Shown: one piece after another, positions 13,001 to 22,053 of the stretch
How the letters are laid out: the number at the start of each line of letters is the position of its first letter
Numbering within the stretch: the first letter of the stretch is position 1
NCBI GenBank assembly: GCA_944470555.2
Contig: OX104127.1
Coordinates: 154,023,776 to 154,087,775, forward strand
Reading direction: 5' to 3'
Length of the DNA: 64,000 bases
Source of the DNA: Heterobilharzia americana
Lineage: Eukaryota; Platyhelminthes; Trematoda; Strigeidida; Schistosomatidae
Made by a program: the position numbers and the translations under genes
Notes under the pieces: generated by a model
Database searches by the model: none
The model's input: the letters and a program-made list of their open reading frames with translations, nothing else
Told to the model about the DNA's origin: nothing

Positions 13001-13271
13001 TGCCAGTCGTGGTCATTTTGACGTAGTTCTCTACTTGCTGAAAGCTGGCTGTCCAGTAGATGTATCTGACGAACTCTGTAACACTGCACTCATGTTTGCA
13101 GCCTACAACAACAATGCCGCGATTGTATCTTTGTTACTCGACTGGGGCGCTGATATCACCACTACAAATGGGGACGGATGGACGGCACTTGATTTGGCTA
13201 TACGACGAGGCTCACGTGCTAGCCAACGTATTATTGAGAAGCACATTTTGTCACTATTACAAAACTATTAG
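9827..13271 (+). CDS. Ankyrin-repeat protein, RFXANK/ANKRA2 type (two exons)
   Basis: Two exons join in phase 0: 9827-10075 (83 codons, donor CAG|GTCAGT) and 12879-13271 (130 codons plus stop, acceptor ATCTACAG|GGG), giving 213 residues. The N-terminal part holds LLTNVQRRNVQTLAP, then FQMAAQGELLLL, as in RFXANK/ANKRA2 (TLTNRQRGNEVS..., LAAQGEL). Exon 2 encodes ankyrin repeats in exact 33-residue steps starting at residues 84, 117, 150 and 183 (GFTPLLWA, GETGLLLA, CNTALMFA, GWTALDLA). It ends in IIEKHILSLLQNY, close to the family's IENHILKLFQ ending. In animals these proteins bind PxLPxL-type peptides (HDACs, RFX factors, megalin) as scaffolds. The start is the ATG at 9827, with an in-frame TAA at 9818. 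The protein is shorter than human RFXANK (260 residues) because of a shorter N terminus. I cannot separate RFXANK from ANKRA2 orthology. Confidence 0.85.
10548..10745 (+). repeat. Sm-alpha-like SINE, strongly diverged
   Basis: Layout parallels the other copies: an ATTCCAACCCAGTGACT head, a vestigial hammerhead-like block at 10636-10665 (GATGA...TAGGATGAAAA) and a GTGGTTCTCC...TGTCAATCCGTG tail. The catalytic region is too diverged for a functional ribozyme. It lies inside the ankyrin gene's intron. Confidence 0.55.
11140..11900 (+). mobile_element. RTE-like retrotransposon 3' end (family B)
   Basis: Broken frames encode the C-terminal domain typical of schistosome endonuclease/RT elements: YDCETWPLKVKSMRRLQVFD (near 11300), then RWLGHVLCIPNYRLARH (near 11490), then a GWKKAWGGQTKT block (near 11560). 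A T/C-rich 3'-UTR ends near the GAGGTGTGGCAAATCGAACC motif that marks family 3' ends. It is 5'-truncated and lies in the ankyrin gene's intron. Confidence 0.75.
12400..12630 (+). mobile_element. RTE-like retrotransposon 3' tail (family C)
   Basis: A short C-terminal piece reads, with one frame change, as WRRWMKDSCIGLASVGASRL followed by a TQWLETLSD-like region. The same ending is seen in a more decayed form at 26230-26400. It sits about 250 bases before the acceptor of the ankyrin gene's second exon and appears inert. Confidence 0.6.
12879..13271 (+). CDS. RFXANK/ANKRA2-like exon 2 (ankyrin domain)
   Basis: Encodes residues 84-213, four consecutive ankyrin repeats and the C terminus. A branch-like and pyrimidine-rich stretch (CTAATCCTTATTATTATTTT) precedes the TCTACAG acceptor. 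The stop is TAG at 13269-13271. Confidence 0.88.
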   Translation, partial: GFTPLLWACANGQKAAVELLVFYGANVLLSGDNGETGLLLAASRGHFDVVLYLLKAGCPVDVSDELCNTALMFAAYNNNAAIVSLLLDWGADITTTNGDGWTALDLAIRRGSRASQRIIEKHILSLLQNY

Positions 13272-13378
13272 TTTTTCAAACTATGATAATTTTAAGGTTT
13301 TAATACTTTCAAGTGATATACAAACATCTGCTTACTTTTATTACAGAAGCACTCATGTTCTAGTTCCAGAGATTGATG

Positions 13379-13384
13379 AATAAA
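13379..13384 (+). terminator. Poly(A) signal AATAAA of the ankyrin gene
   Basis: A canonical hexamer 108 bases downstream of the stop codon, the first on this strand after the gene. A short 3'-UTR is plausible; cleavage is not demonstrated. Confidence 0.6.
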
Positions 13385-15673
13385 AGAAAACCACATCTTC
13401 CAGCCTTTCGCTTGGTTTGACTTAAAGATCTATCTCTTATGGAAGTTAAATTGTAGCAAATCCATACCTTCCCACCTGACAGGACTATTCGACTTCACCT
13501 ACTATTTTGCCTTGAAAGACTCCCCTAAGTTAAAAGAATATGTTACTTTAAGGGATCAATTTTGGGAAATAAGAAACGGGAACTGACGTTTTCTGCAGGG
13601 TTACATACTCTGACTTCGTTACGTTTAGTGTATTTGTCACTAATAATCTAGCAGGTTCACCAAGGCAAATGGGTGACTGAAAGCTACATGGGAAAGTCTT
13701 GTGCTAATAAGGAACGCGTAGTACTGAAAATATCTTGCGAAAACCTGTAGCTAGTATTGAAATCAGTAGGATAAGTTACTTCACGTAGTAAGTTGGTGTG
13801 GCGTACTATGATAGAAGGCACAACACCCCAGAGTTGTGAACTAGAAAAATGTTCCAGTAGGTCATCACTTTTATACGCGATCTTCAAATAAATACACGAG
13901 AGAATGCGTGATACCTTTGCGGTTACACAAACTCAGCAGATCGAGTGGATCATTCCATTGTTTTTAAGTCATAGATATAAAGTATGTATTTTTTCTTCAC
14001 TACAGAACTTATGCATACGTTTTTATGATTCGTGGTGTACGAAATATAAGCATTCCCATTTGGCCACCTCCATGTACATCTACTTTTCCCAATTTTGTGG
14101 AACAAGGTATATCGACCATAGGTACTTGTACGATCAATGCGCATACCAGATCATCTTCAAGATTGTTTTCCCAAGAGAGAAGTGATAGCAGTTATTCCTA
14201 GATGGCTCTGACTACTTAACGTAAATATGTAAGCACTTAAAAGCCTGTGGAGTGCAACTGAAGTCTCCGAAACACCTTGGTTTCGGCATCCAAACCATAG
14301 GAGTTTTGGTTGCTCATACCTAAAAAATAACCGTAGTGTACGAAAGTGTGTGCCTTTTATTCTGGGAAACTTGATTTCTCTCTAATATTCCCGTCTTTCT
14401 TTACAACCTCATTATTCAGTCGTAATATTTAGGGTGTTTATTATTCAAAAAATTCCAATACCTTCAATTCTCTACGGAATGCAAATCGGAAGTCTTTTTG
14501 TCAACCTGTGTTGTTCACAGCATATATATTTTCGTTTATTAACTAACCTAACTACAAACCAATTTCTCAGAAAAGAACAAGTTAGTAACGAAAGCCGACG
14601 CCGCGATTTAGATGAGGTTAAAGCAGAATGCATATGCGGTCCTACAATCGATTCAGCTTACGATTGCAAGCCATCCGCTTCACTTGTCTCGTCGACTCAA
14701 AATAAGGAGCTTACATTTTCCTAATCGCTTCAGACCAAGAGTTAAAGACTTTATGGATAAGTGCCACCAATTAGCATGGTTACCTTCAGTCTTTTTCCAA
14801 CTTATTCCGATTGCAGCTCACAGAAGTGGACGATGTAGGATGTGTAACATATGTCACAACCACCGCGAACGACGAAAGTGTACAACCTCACAGACTAACT
14901 CAATCCTTTTTTTGTGAGATTCTGAAATACTCATATGGTGGTTTCACCATAGACTGATGCCGCAAAAGGAGCGGCGACCAAATACTCATCTCTTTCGCAT
15001 ATTCCACATACTTTATCAACAGTTTAAAGTTATGTACAAGGACAGAGCGCACTCTTGCACAGTAAACTGATTCCTTAATAGGTGACCGGATATCTCGGTA
15101 AAAACTGATGGAACCTTTTAAATCTAATACAAGATTTCATAGGCCCACTAAAGTGGATTTGATTGTCTATGCATGTGAAGTACTTAACATGCTGAACCAC
15201 TTCACAACCTATTGTCGAATGTGTTAACACAGTTGGTTCGCATTTGGGAGGTAAGAAACGCATCCTAGACTATTTCAAGTTTACAGTCGAAATGCATTTC
15301 CCGACAGGAATCTTATCAGCGGAATAACGAGTTTTGTGAGAAATAAATCCCTACAAAGTTGGCTGAGGTAAATCTTAACCAACATATCTATGATAAAGTT
15401 AAATCGAAATGAAATGACATTACTCATGGATATCCATTGTAGAAATCCTAATGGACAGAACACCGTAGAGACGAACACAATTACAAAAACTGTAAAATGA
15501 TCCATTTCGCGAACACTTCCAAGAGATACCACCGCGACAGGTATCAATTTACGGAGTTAAACGATGTTTTCAAATCGAGAAATACATCGTGTGACGTTGG
15601 TCACTTAGTAGTCCCAAGTCCAAGGAGGGATGAATATCTGATGGACACATCTGACAAATAAATCAACCCAAAA
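13385..15673. other. Intergenic, no gene recognised
   Basis: Convergent intergenic space between the ankyrin gene and the derlin gene. Several open frames of 60-100 codons occur (13904-14185, 14612-14917, 15281-15547) but show no family motif and conflict with each other on both strands. I treat them as chance. Confidence 0.5.
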
Positions 15674-16439
15674 CCCGTATAGAAGTTCATCGGTTCAAGT
15701 CACCACACTTCACGCTAGCAAGCAAAGAAAAAGACATATTAAGATAGACAAAGGTGTATGGGAGGAGAATACATTTGAAAATAAAGTTGAGTTAAAATAT
15801 TCAAGCTTTAGAAGACGTCAGAGAGGGCGTGCATCCACGCCATTGTGACTGATCTCAACCATGTCACCAAGAGTCCTCAACCACTGATTCCTATGGTCTC
15901 AAGGACCCAGCCAGATAGTCTATACCTCTTTATATGCCCCAGACCAACAGTCAGGGACTGATGCTGTCTCTTGGTCTGACCACCCTGAACCCTCTTTCAA
16001 CCTAATCCAGTTTGCAATCTTTGAACGTCGTAGTAGGTGACACCTCGACATGCGTGGTACATGCCCAACTCACTTCAGTCGATGAAGCTTCATAAGCTCA
16101 TCAATTGACTTGGCTAGTACCCTTCGCCTAACCATGATGATCCCACCAAACGCGAGCAATCCGACGAAGGCGCTTGTGATCAAAACCTTGTAACCACCTC
16201 ATATCTTCTACTTTCAACGGCCATGTACCGCAACTGTGTAACAGGACAGAAGGGACTGTCGTGTAGTATGCTTGTCGTTTGATAGGCAGTTGGATATCTT
16301 ATCGGTTGGTACCAGCGATGACGCAAGTTGGAAAATTCCAAACGAGGCTTCTGTATCCGGGCTAGGATTTCGTCAGCAACCAACCAGTTCGGACTAATGC
16401 AACTTCTTTAGTAAGTGAAGTGGTTCATGCACTCTATTA
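15674..16439. repeat. Left arm of a near-perfect inverted repeat
   Basis: The reverse complement of this 766-base stretch matches 22551-23317 base for base where I compared it, except for one extra G in the other arm. It is the 3' portion of the family-B retrotransposon copy that continues to about 18590. The arms are separated by 6111 bases containing the derlin gene and syntaxin exons 1-5. Confidence 0.9.
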
Positions 16440-18590
16440 CTTCACTCCCTATCCTTAAACTGGGAGTAGCTGGAAACCAGTCCTGAAGCATCTTACAATT
16501 GACAGGTGCGAAACGCAAGCTAAATATGCTCAGATTTCTGCTTAAAGCGTTCAGAAGACCGTGCATTGTTTCATCTTTGATTGGCGTTGCAGCATACTTG
16601 CTCATTACCCTAATAGAAAGCGGCCTAAATAGAAATCAGCATTGACATTAGTTACTAAAGTAAAAGTTTTGGATTTTGAACTTGTTACTGTGTCGGCAGG
16701 GAAAATCTTTCTGGACGACTTCATCCTGCAGCTAATTAATCAGAATAAGTATCCAACTTTTGATCTAGTGGCTTTATATTCTGAGGAAAACTGTATAGGA
16801 ATGTGTTTTTGTTAAATAAATTGTCTTTCTTACAGGCCGGTCTTTGTCTTCTGGTTTTCGCAGCTCAGTGAAGTATCAGGTCTGAGGGAGAACAGTTGCT
16901 ATTTGCATCCATCCCAAGTATCTCATTGCGTTGGCAGCGTTCTTGTATTACTCTGTCAGTCACTTCTACTCGGTCACATCATACCCCGTTCACAGACGGA
17001 CACTACCACAACACCTGACGGTCGATAGAGTAAAATGCCGCCTTTGGGTTAAGAAATACGGCAAGTGTCGGTCGTCGGTAAGTTGCGTGTAATCCAGAAC
17101 TTGTCAAAGGATGAAAATTCAATCGACACAAACTCCTCCAGGCTTTCTTTCTCGAGTTCCACTCAGGCGCCGAATAACTATGGAACCTGAGACCTTGGAC
17201 ACGATGTTACTTAAACTGATTCATGTATGATTGTCACAAGAAGACTCCCCCCCTTCTTAGGCACTGGCATGATGAATGAAGTATACTAGTCTGACGGCAC
17301 TACCTCTGATTCCTATACACTACCTAATAATTCCGTTTCTCAAGTCAGCAATACCCTACCTCTATCTTTAAAAATTTCAGGTGGCAAACTGCTGCTTTGT
17401 CGTTTCATTTTCGAAGCAGCTTCTCAACTTTCTGGGCAGCTAGGGGACCAACACCTGATGTCCAGTTCAGGGTTGGATAAATAAAGCGTTGCTGGGGGCT
17501 AGTCAAACTGTGCTTCAATGCGTTTCACCCAACATTCTAGCCCTGTCCTGAGACGTTATCAGCGTCCCATCCTTTTCGGTGGTATCACTCACAACTATCT
17601 TCTTTTTGATAGCATCCTTAATAAGGATAAATAACTGCCGATTATTCAAGTTATACTGATGCTTCCTCCACCTCCTTCGTCACTTATCATGGTACGTGAT
17701 CACTGCGGAAACGTTTGGTCAAATTGCTCTCTCCATTGTGTTCGGAGACAAACAGAATCAGTCTTCTCGTATCAACCACTTCGGATGACGTGGAAATCCA
17801 ATGACGTTTGCTAACCTTCGGGTATAGGTTACCAACTGGTTTTACCGTTGTTTCTAAGACAGATTCAATATCATGTCACGTTTGCCCAGTATCAGGATTG
17901 CTGTCATGTCGAGGTAAATGCTTCGCTATCTCCCTAAATACGTTCTCCTCTTCGACAGATGTCACGTGGGACAGTGACTCTCTTCAAGCTTGCGGTTAGT
18001 CGTGTCCAGAAATAAGTGATGGTCAAAACAAAATTGCAAGTGACGATAATCGTTGGCACGGGATTCCGTACATACCTTTCCTATTGGCTCAGATGCGCAA
18101 ATTGAGCGGTAATGTCACTTACTTTTATGATTACACTAAAACGTTTTGCTTAATGTAGCAAAATTGACAGCTTCTTATAGAAACCATCCATACTTCAGTC
18201 GGTGGACGGAGATTACGGATAGGCGTCGCCTAGTCTCACGATGATGCCTAGTTCTTACAGAACCATCCAGTTGAATAACACATTCGAGTGTTGACTAGTA
18301 TCCCAGTTGACAAGTGCACTTTCTGCTCTGCAACTCAATGCTATGCACACGCCAGCGAGTCAATGAGAGTTAGCCATTGGGTCAGCAGAGGAAATTGTAA
18401 GATGTTTAATATCGGTAACAGGAGGTGAAGGAAGAGAAGCCAATGGAGGTAGGGAGGATAGCTTATGACCAATTGGATCTTGTATACTACCGGGAGCGTG
18501 AGGGCGGTTGACACTTCCCGGCCGCCCAGACCGTTGAAATTGTTGGGTTATTGATGCAAGCTCAACCACTATGTCAAGGTAGCAGATATC
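15674..18590 (-). mobile_element. Family-B RTE-like retrotransposon, decayed long copy
   Basis: Read on the minus strand from about 18590 down. First comes a proline-rich leader region (LSSLPPLASLPSPP, near 18440), then a damaged linker. Degenerate reverse transcriptase follows (TYRRPTLAVFLNPKAAF region, near 17040-17090), then the C-terminal domain ([17 protein letters not shown], near 16430), [18 protein letters not shown] (near 16350), and the 3'-UTR ending in GTGAAGTGTGGTGACTTGAACC near 15690. Many stops; the endonuclease appears deleted or unrecognisable. Confidence 0.75.
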
Positions 18591-20354
18591 GGTTGGGATC
18601 GACGTATTTAAGTTTGGTCTGAAACCTATCTAAATTTCCAAGGCTTCTTATATATTTCATTCCAGTTAAGAGTCGGACTATAGAATCTGGTATTCCATGA
18701 ACTAAAATTGTGATTATCATAAGGTTTTCCTTCTTCCATGGAAATTGACATCTATTGATTTGAAGCAGTTACATGTCGTTAGACCACTTCCTCATACCTT
18801 GCTTTACCTACTTTAGTAAGTGCGGCTCAGTCTAGGACATAAATACATGCACAATGTTGAATTGAATTACGATTAATTTTTATCACAACTAACTGATACT
18901 AAAATCCGTAAAAACAACAGTCCTTTAGTGTCCTTGGTGTTTTTGTTTTTTTACTTTAAGCTCATCATCAGATGAAGAGGTCAGGTCTTTTAGCGAGGCA
19001 AGATGTTAATAATACTTATTATGACATCGGTAAAAGTTGATCATCAATTTATTAACCATTCAGACTACGACTGAAGTTTCAACAAACCGAGTCTTAGGCA
19101 AACTGGGTGGTTTTCTTGCTTTTAGAGTAATACTAATCGTTTTTTAGAATTTGTAAGAAATAGCCATATTTCTCAACAATGTGGGTTTTCCGTTAACAAA
19201 TAAAAATAGATACTTCGTATCTCATGAGCAGGTGGAAGTCAGTCAAACGATGTGTCAGTGCTCTGCTTGAGGTTCCAGTTACCTTTGTAAATGCATCTTT
19301 GATTCTTCTTTTCCCTAGTTTTCCTACAAGACAAATGTTTAACATAGTTTCTTTTGACAAACCTAACAATACATATCGTTAGTGCTTTTCGTGATTTTTT
19401 TTAAGCTTTGATCGCACATGGTCATTTGTTAACCTAACGATGAGCTAATTTACCCTTTTATTGTGCATCAGCATACATACACTAATTTAAAAAAATTACC
19501 AGAATCCACCACTTTCATCAAACATTATTAAGGGGGTTTTAGCTCATTGTTGTTGTCCGCGCAGCAAAATGTATGTGACTCTACACTTTTTCAGGAGTAG
19601 TTACATCAAGCTTGGTCGCTTCCTCTTTAAATGGGTCGATAAAATCTTCGAGTTAAAATTCAAGTTTGGAGTAGGGCTTTGTATGCTGTGTGTTTGCAAC
19701 CACTTCAGTGATTAGGTCTGAGAATAAAGATACTGTGGTGCCACAAAATAACAAACTACAACTTCTCGATACAAATTTGTACGAATTAACTTTATCATTT
19801 TATCAGCAATCTACTATGATATAGATAATAGCAATGTGACAAAATGTTAGCCAAGCAATGCGTTACTAATAGTGGCTAGTTAGTTTTTGATCTAAACTTG
19901 TTGTGCTTCTTGAAATATACATTTCACAGCAAAGATTCAGCAATTACTCATCTTCAGATGGTGGCTCCCAAAAGTAAGTTACTGGGAAACGACCAAAACA
20001 ACGAAATACCACTACATTTCACTAAACACCATTCGCATCAAACCGCGATAGTGCTTATCTTCGTATGGCTCAAGTAGTAAGGATGTGTAAATTAATTAGC
20101 CGCTAAACACTATGGGACTAATAAAAGTCCGCCACACTAACCTCTTAACACAACCACATTGTTAAAAATTTATACAGTTTAGTAATTTTAGATAAACAGA
20201 ATGATAAAACGTTTATATTCACTAACAAATGTTTAGTTCCACATTAGAATATTTAAGACAAAGCAGAGTAGTAGTGTGGAAGAACTTTACAAACGTTTAG
20301 TTATACGACGGAAAATAGAAGGTAAAAAACGAAATAGGGTTTATCTAGTTTGCG
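18591..20354. other. Intergenic, no gene recognised
   Basis: AT-rich sequence downstream of the derlin stop codon. It could include the derlin 3'-UTR. No coding motif or structured RNA was recognised. Confidence 0.5.
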
Positions 20355-20360
20355 TTTATT
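20355..20360 (-). terminator. AATAAA overlapping the derlin stop codon
   Basis: On the minus strand the last codons read GAA TAA A, so a poly(A) hexamer is built into the stop codon. If used, the 3'-UTR would be only a few tens of bases long. Confidence 0.35.
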
Positions 20361-20452
20361 CGTGATTATTCCAGTCAAATCCTCCTGGTCTTCCTACTTC
20401 AGCGAGAGGTTCATAGTCACGATTAATTTGTCGTCTGTCAAATAAATATTTC
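20356..20452 (-). CDS. Derlin exon 6 (C terminus)
   Basis: Begins after CCCACAG and encodes a cytosolic tail with [16 protein letters not shown], matching the YNPLPEERPGGFAW region of derlin-2. The stop follows NNHE, so the GxGxxLG part of the p97-binding SHP box is absent. Confidence 0.82.
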
Positions 20453-21245
20453 CTGTGGGGTTGGAGATCCCTGATGAATACTAATTCTGACTTACATAAA
20501 TTGAGGCGTACGAAGGATCCTAAATCCATTTACTTGGTTTGGATAAACATCTTCTAAGAAGTAGTACAAGTGACCGACAACAATGCCTGAGGGTTTAAGT
20601 TTTCAGTACAAAAGTATTTCTTACCGATTAGGTCGACCATCATATTATTTCCAAGAAGGAACGAAAAAGCAAAAAATACCCAAGGTAAGTAGGGGGCATT
20701 TACTTCTAGTATACCAAAAATATTAAGCCTCACATGTGGGTTCCTTCGACTCCATACATAAACAAGCATCATTGTTAAGACATGACTGAGGAACAGCATG
20801 TTAACAAACAGAGCGATTATCTGAAAAATTACTTCTTCAACTGTGTCATACCACTGTGAGAGTTCCACAAAACAGAAACATCATGATGAAATCTGCAGTT
20901 TTTGTACTGTACCATGTTTCTTCTAACATTCGGCAATATCGATAGGCAAATATAATATTGAAGAGAAAACTAAAATTGAAAGATCCAAAAAGCAAAACGA
21001 TGTCACCAGCCTCCATAGCTAGTAAAACGGTTGTCATAAATATGTGAGGGAACAAACCTGAAAGTTATTTGCGATCAATGAGGGGTTGAAGTACAGTTGT
21101 AAAGGTGAAATCAAGTTTAATTGCTACTGCTATTCAGAGAACAAACACAGCCACTTACCACAGCCAATGTCAGTATGAGGCATGTTAAGATGTAAGCAGA
21201 TGTAACAGGTGGAGTATTAGAAATCTCTTGTGCAATTACATCCAT
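20356..21245 (-). CDS. Derlin (Der1-like, derlin-2/3 type), six exons, one-base frameshift
   Basis: Six exons in minus-strand order: 21245-21159, 21123-21058, 21018-20852, 20820-20625, 20586-20496 and 20452-20356, separated by introns of 35, 39, 31, 38 and 43 nt, all GT-AG. Derlins are catalytically dead rhomboid-fold proteins of the ER membrane that help retrotranslocate misfolded proteins for degradation. Seen here: a start of the MxxxxQEIxxTPPVTxAY type, [10 protein letters not shown], the conserved WR (LWRLVTSF), [47 protein letters not shown] and [14 protein letters not shown]. Expected length is about 234 residues (human derlin-2: 239). Exon 3 has 167 bases where 168 are needed. The break falls in a five-T run (20987-20991) between FCF and GSFNF, so it is either a sequencing error or a disabled allele. 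The C terminus stops at GGFDWNNHE, lacking the p97-binding SHP-type ending of derlin-1/2. Confidence 0.9.
20496..20586 (-). CDS. Derlin exon 5
   Basis: Encodes [18 protein letters not shown] (the GxxxGHxYYFLED signature) and RILRTPQF. Acceptor CCTCAG|GC, donor AT|GTAAGT. Confidence 0.88.
20625..20820 (-). CDS. Derlin exon 4
   Basis: Encodes [10 protein letters not shown] and [15 protein letters not shown], the most conserved middle part of derlins with two membrane segments. It starts after TTTTTCAG and ends in phase 1 at G|GTAAGA. Confidence 0.9.
20852..21018 (-). pseudogene. Derlin exon 3 with one-base deletion
   Basis: Homology begins in one frame ([10 protein letters not shown]) and continues after the T-run at 20987-20991 in another ([20 protein letters not shown]). 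The exon is 167 bases, one short of the multiple of three required by its phase-0 neighbours. All other exons are intact, so a homopolymer sequencing or assembly error is the simplest explanation. I mark this exon, not the whole gene, as broken. Confidence 0.8.
21058..21123 (-). CDS. Derlin exon 2
   Basis: 22 codons, phase 0 at both ends, encoding [17 protein letters not shown] and flanking residues. The acceptor is CAGTAG|CAA; the earlier AG would put an in-frame stop after one codon. The donor is CAG|GTTTGT. Confidence 0.85.
21159..21245 (-). CDS. Derlin exon 1
   Basis: 29 codons from the ATG at 21245-21243, ending at a GTAAGT donor in phase 0. It encodes the N-terminal [13 protein letters not shown] motif and the first half of transmembrane segment 1. 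Confidence 0.88.
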
Positions 21246-21441
21246 CTGACGTAAACGTTAGTGTTCAAATAGTGTGCCACAACTTTTTAAAAAGCCGCTC
21301 TAACTTCCTGATTTTCGAAGTGTAGCTTATTGCTTTTAGAACTAATTAATGCTAACTAATACGCGAGGCATGTTTCATCAACTATCCGTATATGTGTTTA
21401 AAAAGGCGCGCGTGATTTACTTCTAGGGCGGCTGCATCTTG
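21246..21441. promoter_or_regulatory. Putative bidirectional promoter of derlin and syntaxin-1
   Basis: Only 196 bases separate the derlin start codon (minus) from the syntaxin start codon (plus), so both promoters and 5'-UTRs must fit or overlap here, unless leaders are added by distant exons or trans-splicing. Visible elements: TGACGTAA at 21247-21254 followed by a second ACGT core (21255-21258), beside the derlin ATG; and a GC-rich block (GGCGCGCGTG, about 21405) nearer syntaxin. I see no convincing TATA box. Confidence 0.6.
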
Positions 21442-22053
21442 ATGACGAAAGATTTGATAGGCGCTCTTCGAGCGGTAAATGAGTTTTATGTAGTTAATAC
21501 ATCTTTTATAGGCTCAACCTGAAGATGCAAATGAGTTGCCCGACACATCTCTGCCTCTTGATGGCTCACAGTACATGAATGATTTCTTCTCCCAGGTGGA
21601 AGAAATACGAAACTTGATAGAACGCGTTCAGTCCCTAGTTGACGATGTTAAAAATAAACACAGTGACATACTTTCTTCTCCGAATCAGGATGAAGGTATT
21701 ATATCTTAGTTATTCTGAACTTCCTTTCCAGCCACTAAGGCTCAGCTTGAAGATGCGATGGCAGAAATTAAGACAATAGCACATAAAGTGCGAGCTAAGC
21801 TAAAACGTAAGTCATTTCTTTCTTTCTAAGATTTGTAGAGATGGAGATGAACATTGAGTATGATGAAAACTCTGGTAAAACGTCGGCCGATTTACGTATT
21901 AGAAAAACTCAGGTAAAACCCTCTACTATTCTAATGCCTCGTAGTACTCCACTATTTCTAGGAACTTTATCGAAGTGATGACAGACTACAACAAAGCTCA
22001 GGTTGCATTCCGTGATGCTTGTAAAAATAGAATTAAAAGGCAAATGGAAATTG
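21442..22053 (+). CDS. Syntaxin-1 exons 1-5 with micro-introns
   Basis: Five exons (21442-21474, 21512-21695, 21732-21806, 21839-21912, 21945-22053) are separated by GT-AG introns of 37, 36, 32 and 32 nt. They encode the N-peptide and the three-helix Habc domain, which binds Munc18. The last exon reads [19 protein letters not shown] and ends in phase 1 before GTGAGT. Confidence 0.93.
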
